Assembly (NCBI RefSeq): GCF_958450345.1
Contig: NC_088780.1
Location: 161,740,726-161,804,725 of the forward strand
DNA: 64,000 nucleotides
Source of the DNA: Calliphora vicina
Taxonomy: Eukaryota; Arthropoda; Insecta; Diptera; Calliphoridae
Direction of reading: 5' to 3'
The notes below the pieces were generated by a model that saw only the letters and a list, made by a program, of their open reading frames with translations, was not told the origin of the DNA and did not search any database. The translations under genes were made by a program, and so were the position numbers. Below are positions 1 to 12,480 of this stretch, piece after piece; position 1 is the first letter of the stretch; each line of letters begins with the position of its first letter.

Positions 1-1215
1 TATCAATAAACCTAATTATTAAAATAAAAATATGTATTTTTATATAATAAACTACTTATAGAATTTACGATCGGTAACGGTAGTTGCGCTGAAAGATATT
101 TTAGGAGTAACGGCTACCTTACTTTTTTGCTAATAAACATTATATAAATTGATTATGAATAAGGCGGTAAATATTAATCCAAACAATTAATATTGGTGGG
201 TATTTTGACGAAATTTTCTTCTGATTATCATATTGGTAATAAATTATTTAGTTCATGAAATTGTTTTCTTTGGAAAGACTATTTTATTTATTATTTTACT
301 TCCATAGGGTACTCTAAAATATGAACTTAGTGAACTAAGCTACTCATATTTTAGAGCTTTTTTTTAATAAAATATGAACATCTTATTTTTGTCTGTTTAA
401 CGTATTTTATTTATCTACACAGAGTTGAAATATAAATCAACAGGGTAGTGGCTAAATTCTAATTCAACTGATTAATAATTTTTGGACTTCCCTAGATGTA
501 GATGGGAATTAGATGCCATTAACAAATATGAACAGTCTTGGAAAAGTGAACTGGCCTGGTTTTAATTAGTTAATATTATCGCGAATGCACTGTATATTAT
601 TTTAAATAACATACTGTATGTAAATAATATTTAAATTTTGAAATGCCGAATTCGTCTAGAAATATATACGAGATATATAAACATTTTGTTGTGGACATAA
701 AAAAGAAAGTATTCAAAATAATTACCTTATCCGTTATTGTTATGGCAACTCCTTTGGTTGTACTAAACAGCTGCTGGCAGTTTCACTGAACGTACATCAT
801 CCACAGACAGGGTTGCAACTTTATGTTTTAAACGTTGTTTCAAAAACTACCGGTAGGTGGCAGCACCCGTCTAGCTAATGTTAAGCGGATAAGTGAAAAA
901 AAACAAAAAGAAATCTCACTGTCTACAAAATTTGAAAAAAAACGATTTTTCCATGAACAACGTAGTTGATGTGTTGATGTATGTTTTTTTTTGGCGAACG
1001 GGCAGCCGCAGATAAATACATGTATGTATATTCAGATTATTACAATCAGTACATCCAACTTCAGCGCAAAGTACAAAAGTTGGGTTATTTTTAACTTTGA
1101 AGTATGAAAACGTATGATAAACATGAGTTGCTAACGGACTGATTGAGTTAAATTTGTTTTAGCATTGCGTCGAGTCAGTTCCAGTTATAGCAAAAGTAAA
1201 AGTTGTTTGTGGTTA
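1..1215. other. Intergenic, no gene seen
   Basis: AT-rich sequence with no open frame that resembles a protein I know. The only structure I see is a short hairpin at 312-356, listed separately. Confidence 0.6.
312..356. repeat. Short perfect hairpin
   Basis: Arms CTCTAAAATATGA (312-324) and TCATATTTTAGAG (344-356) are perfect inverted repeats of 13 bp. The loop holds a second small CTTAG/CTAAG pairing. It lies far downstream of the Burs polyadenylation signal. It may be the relic of a foldback element; no function is evident. Confidence 0.6.
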
Positions 1216-2115
1216 CCCTGAAGGAAACCTGGGGACAAGTGTCTCCAAGTCACCAGTTTTGTCGACTATTTTGGTGACTTTTTAGCGACATTGTCAACGA
1301 AGACGACTCTTCCACTAGTACTGGTGACTGTGTCAATAGCCAGTACTAGTGACTTATTTTACCCCAATGTTATTTACTATATACTACGTTTATACGTAGC
1401 CTATTCGCAAATAAAAATTATTTGCAAGTAACTAACTCACTGTTTATATGTCACATTAGTTACGGAAAATTCTTGTTTTTATGAGATGCCGGATGGTAAA
1501 ATTTAATTATTTGGTAGCTCTTTTATTGAATAAAATATGATACATTTTTTATTTTTTTAAATGTAAAAATTATAGAATCAAAAACTCTTGTCCGTCTTGC
1601 AATCCAAGTAATTCAAAAACGCAATGAAATATTTAAAAATCGTCTTAATAAACTAAAAGCGTTAAAACATATGGCAATGCTTAAAATCTTATTTGCAAAT
1701 AGTGTCGTTAATCAGTTGTTTTCGTGAGTTAGCTATTCGCAAATAAAAAATTAATTCACTGTTTATGCGGCATTTTTTTCTAATTGCAATATTTTTATTT
1801 GCGAATAAGCCGTGCGTATAAACGTAGTAATAGACATTTAACATGTGCGTGTCATTGGAAGTCTACTGCTGACGATATTACTATTGACTAGGTACTTATT
1901 CACTAGTACATTTTAGTAATTCTAATCTACACTTTTGGTACTTTTCTAAAGTAGATGTAAATAATGAAACTGCAAATTTTGTTAACATTTGACGTTGTAT
2001 TAAACAAATTAAAAAACGAAATGGTATGAATTCATAACAGATGGAAGAGTCGTCTTCCAAAATAGTCGACAAAACTGGTGACTTGGAGACACTTGTCCCC
2101 AGGTTTCTTTCAGGG
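1216..2115. mobile_element. TIR element, ~900 bp, with nested inverted repeat
   Basis: Terminal inverted repeats of about 60 bp begin CCCTGAAGGAAACCTGGGGA on the left and close with its near-complement ending CAGGG at 2115. TA lies outside each end. A second inverted pair sits inside (about 1382-1420 and 1785-1830, around ATTCGCAAATAAAAAT), so one element is nested in another or the element is a multi-layer foldback. No transposase is encoded, so it is non-autonomous. The superfamily is not assigned. Confidence 0.75.
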
Positions 2116-3107
2116 TATTTAGTTTTTTTTTAATCAAATTTATTCATCACACACACCTAAACATTGAAGTAGGGTAAAATGTGTTTACAAAATTAATCAT
2201 ATCGTCACCTGAAATGGAAAAGGACGTAACGACCAAAAAAATTGAGTTTTTAATGGATATTGGTACAACGCTTATAGAACATTAAAAACCATAGAGAATT
2301 ATACATAGAGACGAGACAAATTGTCAAACAAAAATACAACAAAACAAATAAGAAAAAACATTAGTTGTGTTCGCGTACTTGATAATTTCTAATAATTTGT
2401 ACAAAATATCACTGGAAGTTACGGGATTCCGTTCGTTTACTTTTAAAAACTTGTAACGAGAGAGCAAGATAGTGTTAAAAGTGACAGTTCGTAGATAGAT
2501 AACATGATATTTTTTACTAGACATTTTTTGTCCAGTAAAAAATATCAACATAAAAAATATGTTTAAAACATATGGTTGCAAATGTAAACTAAAATAAAAA
2601 TTTTAAATTAATTCAATTTACAAGTTTTGCAAAGAAAATAAGTAAAATAACCCAAAACTAACGTTTTAAATTGATTTGTAAATAAAATACAACTCAATTT
2701 TACAAATTGTTGTTCGCGTATTTTTTTTGGTTATTTTTCAGATTTAGAGTAATTTATTTTTACTCTCTTAAATAAAGTCACTTGATATTTCTTACTGGAA
2801 AGTACCTATTGACTAGCATGTATCAGTTAGCTATCTAGTTGTCATCTACGTATGGTGGTATCATATATTTTCATTATTTTCGCTCTAAAACTTTTTTAGT
2901 TGGTTGACATAAACAAATCATCACTTTATCAAATCAATTATAAATGTAATTTTTATTTAATTTAAACATAATTCTTCTACAGTTGTTTTTTCTGTATTCT
3001 TAAAAATATAAAAAAAATTAAACATAAAAACTCATCCCCAAACAGAAGTTTTATAGTTAAGGCAATTTTTTTAAAGGAGAAGAACAGACAAATATCTGTT
3101 ATAGATT
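2116..3107. other. Intergenic and Burs 3' region
   Basis: No gene seen. An AATAAA on the minus strand at 2952-2957 is a plausible Burs polyadenylation signal, giving a 3' UTR of about 150-170 nt. Confidence 0.5.
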
Positions 3108-3752
3108 TTACTGCAACGCAATGCGACGGAAATGATTATTTAAAGGTCCTTCATCGGAATAGCCAGCAATTTCCTGTGGCACAATGCCGGATTCCTCAAT
3201 GGAGGTGCAAGGCCGGCACATACACTCCAAGGGAGCTTTAGTTAAGACCTTTTTAAATTTACGCTCACCATGTTTAGCCTTGGGACAGAATAAAGAAACG
3301 GCGGCTTCACGTTCGCCAGATTCCTGACAGCACATACAAGAACGTTCCATTTGCCAGATTTTACTGCCGGAGACCTGTGAAGGAAATTAAGGATTAGAGT
3401 TCCCAAATTAATTCATAGTTTTTAAGTATTCTTCACCTGTATGTAACTGGCACAACGTCCTACACAGGCGAATGATGGTATGGGTTTGGGCACACAACCG
3501 GGATATTGTAACACATGTATAACAGGCGTCACTTGACAATCATCACCAATATGGGAAATATCTTTAGAATAGCCTAGATTTAATTAAATACAATAAAAAT
3601 GTTCTTTCTGTAAACTAATTACCATTAACAGTTGCCACCGCATTGTCTCCCGAGACTTTTGCAACGTTGTACTGCAGCATGAGTACCAGCAAGGAGCAAC
3701 AGACACAGATAAAAAATCTTCCATCAGCATCTAAACCGAAAGCTGTTAACAT
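3108..3752 (-). CDS. Burs: Bursicon alpha subunit (cystine-knot neurohormone)
   Basis: Secreted hormone subunit. In insects it pairs with partner of bursicon and acts through the LGR2/rickets receptor to drive cuticle tanning and wing expansion after eclosion. Exons: 3623-3752, 3437-3573, 3108-3374, all GT/AG, giving 177 aa, close to the usual ~173. The N-terminus carries a hydrophobic signal segment (about residues 12-32). The mature part holds the DAN/cystine-knot cysteines, with recognisable stretches CQVTPVIHVLQYPGC, FACVGRCASYIQ, MERSCMCCQESGERE and the C-terminal GYSDEGPLNNHFRRIALQ. I recognise the family from these conserved stretches. The start is the first Met after a TATA promoter and leads straight into the signal peptide. 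It lies about 3.9 kb downstream of the M1 cluster on the same strand and has no functional link to it. Confidence 0.97.
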
Positions 3753-3932
3753 GTTGTTTTTTACTTTTGGTTGCTAGTAAAATAAGGGACTATTTTATTT
3801 TGTCCTTAAACTAATCACAAGCTTTTTTTTTTTGTTAATTTTGTTCAAATTTTCATACACACACCGCCACAACAACTTGACTTTAGTTCACAATCTGAGA
3901 CGAATAAAGAAACTTCATTGGCCATTTTAAGC

Positions 3933-3940
3933 CTTTTATA
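3933..3940 (-). promoter_or_regulatory. TATA box of Burs
   Basis: Minus-strand TATAAAAG inside GATATAAAAGGC lies about 180 bp upstream of the Burs start codon. A start site about 30 bp downstream, near 3905, would give a 5' UTR of roughly 150 nt. Confidence 0.6.
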
Positions 3941-3952
3941 TCCTAAAAGTGT

Positions 3953-5176
3953 TTAGGGACTAACTATGGTCAAACACACTCATTCCGGCTCATACACACT
4001 CACAGGACATGAGGAACAAACAACCGAACAAACTTAAAACTAATGGACAACATGTTTTTTGTGTTAATAAAAAATGATCACCCTTATTAGTGTTTGTATT
4101 CCAAGAGTGTTGGTTGTGATTTTAAGCATATTGCAAGTTTTGCTGTACAGTGATTTGGTTGTCAAATCTTCAGAGTAATTTTCACATTTCCATTTTTTAT
4201 ACCCTACACACCCTAGAGCCACCTTAAAGTGTACCGATCGACTCAGAATCACTTTCTGAGACGATTTATATTTCGATAAAATTTGGTAAATGCGTTTTTT
4301 CGACCAAGGGACGAAACCTGTTGAAATTGGCCAATTTTTTCACCTAGCCCCCATACAAATGTCACCAGTAATAGAACTTCCGAAAATTATTTTTACATCA
4401 AATATGTAATTATGTTACTAAATTTGTTTGACAATCGGTCCTTGATAGGCCATAGCTCTAATACATCGCACAAAAAATGTCAAATCGCTGAAAATGACTT
4501 TTAGTCTTCATTATTTCGAAATAATGTCAGAAGACGCTTCTTAAAAGCGCTATAACTTATGTGCTCAATCGCCAACGACATTTTAATTTAATTAAAAGAA
4601 AACGGTTGGACTTGAACGACTATACTTTCTAACTTGTTCTTAGACCCATTTTACAATGCAGAAATTGAAAGGCAGACAGACGAAGTTTGTCGGCAAGGGG
4701 TTGAAGAGGTAAAGTGTGTTTTACACAGGTTTAGGTTAGTTCAAAAGAGAATGAGAAAAATGTCTGCCTTTCAATTTCTGCATTGTAAAAGGGGACTTAT
4801 TATTTATTGGAAAATCATTCTAACTCTATTGCATATACTATTTCCTAGATCTTTAGTAGTTAAAAGGTTTTCGTTTTAAGTTGAGTTTCACAATGTTCTA
4901 GAAATGAATGCAGAAATTATTTTTTAATAAAATGTTCCAATTTGGAATAAAAATATACAGGGGCCGAATTACCGCATTCGATATCGAGTAAAACTGGTCC
5001 TAATTTTATTATTTTAGATAATGGCATTGGATAACGAGCAAGAAAATTAGTACATTTTACTATAATTTCGATATAGAAGTTGTTTTTCGATACGATAGCT
5101 GCTCATTCGATCACGAATGAGATAATACGGTCCCAGATCTGTCATAGAATTTATACGAAAGTGGAAATAATTGTAT
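3953..5176. other. Intergenic between Burs promoter and LTR
   Basis: No gene. It holds the small MITE at 4645-4794 and AT-rich sequence of repeat-like character. The open frame on the plus strand at 4634-4879 is made by that MITE and is not a gene. Confidence 0.5.
4645..4794. mobile_element. 150-bp MITE with 34-bp TIRs
   Basis: Terminal inverted repeats at 4645-4678 and 4761-4794 differ at one position; their shared core is TTTACAATGCAGAAATTGAA. The interior is only about 80 bp and codes for nothing. I cannot read a clear target-site duplication, so no superfamily is given. Confidence 0.8.
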
Positions 5177-5548
5177 TGTTACGTTTTCACCTTTTAAAAA
5201 CTTTGATTTATTTCCTTTAAATAAACCTGATTCTTTTGATTGCAAATAAACGCAGTTTAGTAGTTTAAAATTGTAACAAATCTTTATTTAAATTTATACA
5301 ACAATTATAAAATAATCACTATTTTAATACACACTTATATTACACACTTTATAATGCAGTTGATGTCTACTTTAACAGCGCCTATGATAAACTAAAAACT
5401 GACTGCAACTTGCTGTACCTATTTATACACACATCGCCACATTCTAGAAGCTACATGAATTATCTAACCGACAAAACTAGAAGGTTCCACTTAAGGTTAC
5501 CACGTCTTAAAATCGTTAAATTCAAATTGATAGTGCAATTTCGTAACA
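5177..5548 (-). mobile_element. Solo LTR (Gypsy-type), 372 bp
   Basis: On the minus strand it begins TGTTACGAAATTG and ends AAAACGTAACA, the TG...CA form of an LTR. It is flanked by a perfect 4-bp target duplication GTAT (5173-5176, 5549-5552). Related LTRs occur at 12481-12991 and 23062-24284. No internal retroelement sequence is next to it, so it is a solo LTR left by recombination. Confidence 0.85.
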
Positions 5549-5552
5549 GTAT

Positions 5553-7000
5553 GTTCCAATCGTAACGTTTTGGTTTTGTTTCTTCAGACATTTCCCACAA
5601 ATACTCTCTCTTGATAAGGTTTGTTTCTAATAAGGTTTATTTCTAAATTGGTTAAAAATGTTAAAGTTATTAAAAATTCCCCAGGCCATTAACGTGTCTC
5701 AGGACACTAGAACATGAAATATAGGAACAAAATTGACATATTTTGAGAAATATTAAAATGACCAAACAAATTTATTTGTTTTTAACGGCAGTTTCAAAAC
5801 TCCATTTTCAAATTTTTAAAAATTTCAGAATTTTTTGATCATCTCATTTGGGATTTATTGAGAATATAATAGGGAATAAAAATATATAAAATTATGAAAA
5901 TATCTCCTATAGTTCTTCCGTACCTGCGATTTAAATTTAGCAATGTTCGAAAAAAAAACAAATTATTTGACCATATTTTGGCGAATGAGATCAATTTCCT
6001 TACTGTTAGGAATTTTAAGTAGAACTTATTCAGAATATTATAGTCCAGATAACTCAAAATAAACTCTGAAAGTTTTACTAAAATTGGAAATCGTTAAAAC
6101 TTAAATTGTGAAGGTAAAATTTTTCAATATTTGGAATTTCTAATGGAAAGATAGCGAAATGTTATTTTCGACCCGATTTTGGTGAAACTTAAGAAAAGTA
6201 CAACAAAAAGTCTAGTATTTGCAATAAAAGCACAAAAATTAAAATTAACCCTTAATATAACTTGGAGTTAAATAAGAATAACTGAATTTGAATTAAACAA
6301 ATAAGTAATGACAGATTTCCATAGAGCTATTCCTTGACGTTGTTTGATCTCATAATATTTGCTTGATAAAATTCCGTAAGTTATAAATGGTGTTAAATCT
6401 CGTGATCTAGGCGGCCCAATACTGTTTTTTTTTTGGATGACAAATTCAAATCTTGCTTGAATTTTATAACACATTTTTGTGGGTTTTGGAAAGTTTGTTT
6501 TTGAATATATAAAGTTTTTGGAGGACTTTTAATTCAAGTTATTTTTGAATGAAATCACTGTGTGATATTCAATCTACATTAATGCCAATATTCGTTCTTT
6601 TTCTCCACCCTTTCCTCCCCAGTTTCTCTAATTACGTACAAGAAAATGACATTACATTCGAGTACGAGTAGGACATGCTGCTGTGTTGCAAAATATCACA
6701 CATTAGTAGGAACATAGAATAGAGTTTAGATTTATATGTAAGTGCTTGTTTGTTCAAGCATGTTGAAACATGATAATTGTAATAAAAGGTCAAAACTTAA
6801 AGATATTTGGATTAATATTATTAACTGCATAAGAAAGAAATAAAACCTAGAGAACTAGTTTTGGGGGCTGATTTGAAAGCAGCCCACAAAATGTAACAAT
6901 TTTACATAAACGGATCAAAATTATCAGATTGTCATCGTTTTTTTATTAAATAACGTATGTAAATAATCAATATTGCTTCAAAATCAGTTGATATCGCTTC
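5553..7000. other. Intergenic, no gene seen
   Basis: AT-rich DNA between the solo LTR and the nested MITEs. Short open frames here (for example 5839-6057 and 6268-6474, minus) have no recognisable domain and look fortuitous. Confidence 0.5.
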
Positions 7001-7003
7001 TTA

Positions 7004-7614
7004 CCCCCTGTCTATACTTGACAAATATTTATCATAACAATAAATGACATTTGTTGCCAAGACAAAGTTGTCTTACCCCATGTCTCCACGTAGCAATATT
7101 TATTGCTAAGCTCAAGCAATAACGTCGGCAGAACAACAGCAGAGTGATTGCTGATTGCTTTAGGTGGAGAAAACGTTCGTCACAAATACAACATTTTCAA
7201 CGCGAAAAGTTCTATGAAAAACTTTAGTGTATTTTGCTTATATTTTGTATTGCATGATTTTTTTTCACTAATTTCTTTGTTTTTTTACTTTTGGTACTTA
7301 AATAAATTAAATATGTATAAATTAATCGCACCGAATCATAGAAAGAAGAAATTTTACTCAGGCAATCAGTAGAGCAATCATTGCGCAATGGATTGCTACG
7401 TATGGCAATTTGCGGTCTACACTCGCAAATTTCATTGACGCAATCAAATTTGACAATTGCAGCAATAAATATTGCTACGTGGAGACCTAGGGTTAGCAAA
7501 AGCACTAACAATTTTGTCATAACGAAGCAATAATACTAATACCTTATAATTTTTTATCTTGACAACCATTTTGACGTTTATCATGATAAAAATTTGTCAA
7601 GTATAGACAGGGGG
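7004..7614. mobile_element. Harbinger-like MITE (outer of nested pair)
   Basis: Terminal repeats CCCCCTGTCTATACTTGACA and its complement end the element. TTA flanks both sides (7001-7003, 7615-7617), the 3-bp TSD typical of PIF/Harbinger. The interior is interrupted by a second element at 7076-7492. The right end is only 20 bp beyond the stop codon of the neighbouring aminopeptidase gene, so the mRNA 3' end of that gene probably lies in the MITE. Confidence 0.85.
7076..7492. mobile_element. Harbinger-like MITE (inner of nested pair)
   Basis: Inverted ends around GTCTCCACGTAGCAATATTT, again flanked by TTA on both sides (7073-7075, 7493-7495). It is inserted in the outer MITE and is therefore younger. 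It has no coding capacity. Confidence 0.85.
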
Positions 7615-7634
7615 TTACTTTAAAGATAATTTAT

Positions 7635-10600
7635 TTAAGTGAATAGTTCTAACAAATATTTATTGGACCAGTTTAAATTCTTTTCGGCAGTTATAATACA
7701 TTGCTTTAAAATTTTGAGAGATTTACCAAACAAACTTCCTTTGTATTTAACAAAATCCTTTAACATAGACAATTGATCTTTAGTAGTTAAATAACTGGAA
7801 ATGTCACAAATAACTGAAGCTGCCACTCTCCATTCCTGTAAACTAAAAGATTTATTTTTTATTACGAAAAATTTCAATTAAAATAAATATTATAACTTTT
7901 TACTTACGCCTTTGCTAACTGTTCAATATTTTCAATCATTAGTTGAAATACAGGCAAAATATTTTCAAAATTTTGGCTAAACAAACCTCTCAAGCCAATG
8001 ATCTTCAAGTTTAAAGCAACATTATTTGACAATAGAAATTTATAGAACATTTTAACATTGTGCTGAGAGCAAGCCATGGCTTGCAAAACCTTTTCTTTTT
8101 CACTAATTAAACTATAATTCAGGAACATTCGGGTTAGATTTTCATAAATCTCAGAGTTACCTTTGCGGCAGGCAGCACAATATAAAGTTTCTCTAAAATC
8201 AGGATTAGGTTTGGTATTTGCCAATAAATGTAAGCGAAATATATATTGGGCTTTGATGTTACAATCATGGTGATGGTATTTACAAAGCCATTGTATAATG
8301 TGATTGCGTTTATAGACATCCAAAACTGAATCATTGTTACTCTCAAAACCCAGTTTTCCATAAACAAGATCGAGAAGTTTAAATAAAAATACAGTAAAAT
8401 GTTTATGCTGCTCAGCACTAAATCTTTTACAGATACTATTAAATCCTTTAAATGCTGCTCTCCAAGGTAAATATTCAGTTTCTTTAGCTAAATATTCCAT
8501 AAAGTAAAAGACTTTATTATAACTCACTAGGCCTATATTGGCAAACGAGAAAAGATCATCGATCAAACTGGCTCGATTAATTACATGTATATCCGAGTGA
8601 TTGTGAGCCATGAGAGCTTCACGCAGTTTTTCCAACAATAGGGAAGAATAGAAGACTCTGCAATAATTTGATTGTTGTAGATTTAATATCAACCATTTGT
8701 TTTGGTTTACATTGCCAAATTTTAGTTGTGAAACAGTTTTATTAAAATAGAATTTAGGTGTTAAATTTTCAAAATTCTTTTCCTTATCAGTAGCATAGGT
8801 TATTGGTATGGTGTAGGTTAAAGATGAATGCTTTAGATTTCTGTTATTTTTTAGAAAACGTTGTTGTTTTAAGAGATATTCACCTTGGTTAGTTGTGGAT
8901 ATTATAAGCATAGGATAACCGGATTGTTGTGTCCAATCTTGAAAGAATATTTCCAAATTTACCTTGTGGGTTTTGGGCCAATAGCGTCTTAAATATTTGA
9001 ATACATCTTTGGGTATAGTATTTTTTAGGTGACTTGTAGGAATTAAAATGAAAAATAATTGTTATAGCAATTGATTTATCTGTATAAATGAAGCAGAATC
9101 AAAAACATTTACTTCAACTTAAATGTATATAGATAGCTGAGTCGATAAAGCCATGTCCGTCTGTCCGTCTGTTGAAATCAGTTTTCTGAAGACCCCAGAT
9201 ATCTTCGGGATCCAAATCTTCAATAATTCTGTCAGACATGCTTTCGAGAAGTTTGCTATTTAAAATCAACAAAATCGGTCCATAAATAACGGAGATATGA
9301 GCAAAAAACCGGGAAACCTCGATTTTTGACCCATTTTTGATCTATATCTGGATTACTAAGTCATTAATATAGACAATATGGATATCTAATGATAGATATT
9401 TCAAAGTCCATTGCAACGATGTAGATAAGGCTATAGTAAGTTGGACCTACAATGGGTCAAAATCGGGAAAAATATTTTTTAACCTGAATTTTTTTTTCAT
9501 CAAAAAATATTATTTGTCATACATTTTTTAAAAAAAAAAAAAAAACTAAAAAAAATAAATTTTAAAAAAATTTGGAAAAAACTTTTTTAAAAAAAATTAA
9601 AAAACAATTTAAAAAAAAAATTTTTGAAAAACAATTAAAAAAAAATTAAATTTAGTTTGCCAAAAATATTTAAACAAATTTATTTTAAAGTATAATTTGG
9701 TGAAGGGTATATAAGATTCGGCACAGCCGAATATTGCTCTAATACTTGTTTTATATAAATTCATCACAAAAAATATCAATTTCGATGACCTCGACAAATC
9801 TTATTTGTCACTGATGAAAAATTGGCGGAAAAAGTGGTTGGTGAATACTTTTTATACCCTTCACCTTCGTGAAAAGGGTATATATAAGTTTGTCATTCCG
9901 TTTGTAATTTCTACATTTTTCATTTCCGACCCTATAAAGTATATATATTCTGGATCCTTATAGATAGCGGAGTCGATTAATCCATGTCCGTCTGTCTGTT
10001 GAAATCAATTTTCTAAAAATAAAACTCAAGCAGAAATTTCAAAACAGATTCATCCAAAAACAGGGAAATTTGGTACCCTACAAATTGAAGCCGAAAGACG
10101 ATTTTGAATGTCCGAAATAATTCATGAATGCTATAAAAGAAAATCATTTTCGCAACGAATCATTACATGCGAAGAAAATGAATAAACCGAATCGACGCCA
10201 ATATTTCAAAAGGCTCCATTAGTACATCAATTATAAATCTCTGAAGTCCAATTCGTAATTACTGAAATACAATTAAACATTTTTGAAATATATTTGGAAT
10301 TTCTGAAATACAATTGAAAATGGTGTAGTAGATTCCCTGATTTGGGGCCTTGTAACCCTGATTCATCCTACATATGTCTATAAGGTCACAATTCTAAAGT
10401 TTAACACATCTTCTATCGTCTACCATTTCACAATTACAGATTATCTTAACTATACTCACTTCTCTTTAAGATAATCTCTCATGGCCATATTGAAATTATC
10501 TCTGCCCATTGCATTACTAAACATGCGTAATACGGAAGCTCCTTTATCGTAAGTGATACGATTTAATTTCGAGGCAATTTCAGATGGAGTATTTACACTC

Positions 10601-12069
10601 TCTTCATTACTGGTCATAGGTAGACTATCGGATGTAGCATCAATATCAAGTATCGAATGCAATTTATTTACGACAAATTGTTGTTCAAATTCATAAGAGG
10701 GATATAACTAAAATTTTTAAAAACTTCACAAATGAATAATAACAGAAATGTTTATACTAAGTTTTAAACTTACTAGATCTGCTATAACAATTTCATAGTA
10801 ACGAGCAAATGCTTCGTTTAACCAAAAATAGCTCCACCATTTAAGTGTTACGCTATTGCCAAACCACATATGCGCCATTTCATGTATTATGGTGCCAATA
10901 CATTTTTGCTTGTCAATCCAGCCATCTGTATAATCAGGAACTTGTAGAATTATAGAATCCCTAAGAGAGAGAGATTGGTTTAAAATAAAAAAAAAACTAA
11001 GATAAGTAATGAGCTTACCGAAACACTATAAGACCCCAGTTTTCCAAGGCTAAATACTTATATTTATTTGTAAATGATATTTGCATTAAGGAATTGCCCA
11101 GCTGCTTATATTGTACTGCGAAATATTTATTATAAAATTGTATTGACCTCTTAGCCACCTTATAAGAGAAGTAGGTTTCATTGATCAGCTCAGTTGCAGT
11201 AATCATTTGTATCTCATTATCACCATAGGATATATAATTAGTGATCATAAAGGCCAACAAATAGGAAGACATTAAAGGGGTATAATCAAATAAATCCATT
11301 TCATAATCAATGCTAAACAAGAGGAATAATTTTTAATATTTAATACATTTATAGATTTTGAATAATTTAATTACCCACCCTTTCCTTACTGTTCTTAACA
11401 ATTTAGTATTAAAATAGCTTTTGTAGTTTCGAGGTCGTATGATACTCATGCCAAATTTCGCTTTAAATTCGGGCTCATCAAAACATGGCAACACCAAACG
11501 AGCTCCAAGGGGCTGGAATAATGTTAAAGCCTGACAGCTTTAAAAGCAAATAAGTAAATATTTTTTATTAAATATAAACCTCCTACTCAACATACTTACC
11601 TCAGATTATCATAAGAAAATCTAAAAAGTCCATAGGAATCATTACGTATGCCTCCCGAGTATTTGATATATAGAGTGTAATTTCTATCCCACTGCAGAGG
11701 CTCCAACAAATTTAAGTGCAATTGTTTATTTAAGGAATTGTAAATCATTTCTTTGTCTTTAAAATTTTGAATTTCATTTTGGAATTTGTCATATAATCTT
11801 ATAGATTTAATATTAATTTCATTTGTGTGCACAGAAAATTGTTTAATCAGATCCTTTGTGGCCTGTAAAGTTATATTCACTTCGCCTTCAAATGTAAATA
11901 GTTTGGGACCATCTGTTGATAGTAAATAAGGTTGAATTTGTATGTCGTATTTAAGAGGCTTTACATTTTTATTTAAACGATAATTTGCAGTGGATTTTAA
12001 GGTAATAAATAATATTGAGATAGCAACAATTATTAACACAAGAATTGGTAATATAAAACGAAACCACAT
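7635..12069 (-). CDS. M1 aminopeptidase N-like, type II membrane form
   Basis: Zinc aminopeptidase (Peptidase M1 then ERAP1-like C-terminal domain) that removes N-terminal residues from peptides. Exons: 11600-12069, 11379-11537, 11019-11312, 10774-10960, 10460-10707, 7908-9032, 7635-7842; 896 aa. Zinc site HEMAH at about 334-338 with Glu 357, catalytic Tyr about 423 (RITYDKGAS). The exopeptidase GAMEN motif reads LALEN (297-301): its Glu is kept but Gly and Met are changed. The N-terminus is a signal anchor (MWFR then ~20 hydrophobic residues), unlike the cleaved signal peptides of its neighbours. It ends at LLELFT without the GPI tail of the other cluster members, so the anchor is at the other end. 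Exon 2 uses a GTGGGT donor, chosen because it restores the paralog exon length of 159 nt. The only AATAAA nearby overlaps the stop codon (7630-7635). Substrate unknown. Confidence 0.93.
9033..10459. repeat. Intron 5 filled with mini-me/DINE-like repeats
   Basis: Intron of the 896-aa gene. It holds two copies of a widespread dipteran repeat core: GAGTCGATAAAGCCATGTCC with a GTCC/GTCT microsatellite (9139-9172), and a fuller copy starting at a TATACCCTTCACC-like end (9851-10010). Between them is A/T-homopolymer-rich DNA (9470-9660). The core resembles the conserved block of Drosophila mini-me/DINE (Helitron-type) elements; that name is from memory and tentative. A truncated mariner scrap seems to lie at about 10080-10200. 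Confidence 0.6.
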
Positions 12070-12480
12070 AAGTTATTTTGCTAAGATTTTTACGCGACTC
12101 TTGTATATAATAAAAATGGGTTATATTAAATTCCAATGAGATCGAGATTTTTAGAAATATATTTTATTGAATTAAAAGTTTATTCGCCTTGCCTGTTTCA
12201 ATAAATGTAATATAATTTGATTTTTTAAATACTGGGTCGTAAGACATTTTTGAACTTTCTCCTGATTTTTTTTTCAAAAGTTTGAAAGAGTTATTTCTTA
12301 ACTCAATTTTCAAAACCAAATTTGATATTTTAATCAACTATTCCAAGTATTATTTATATTAATAATATTTCATTTTTGTAATTCAAAACTATTAAATTCA
12401 TTCCTTAAAAGAGAATGACTTTATAGAATTATTCAAATTGTGTATAATACAAATCAGTTACAATTAGGATAATGAAATAC

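Noticed and set aside
4634..4879. Plus-strand coding frame of 81 codons
   Set aside because: It is generated by a 150-bp MITE and its flank; no domain and no conservation signal.
11375..11537. Exon 2 of the 896-aa gene ending at the GTAATT donor (11375)
   Set aside because: That donor would change the phase and break the frame into exon 3; the GTGGGT donor 4 nt upstream in the transcript gives the conserved 159-nt exon.
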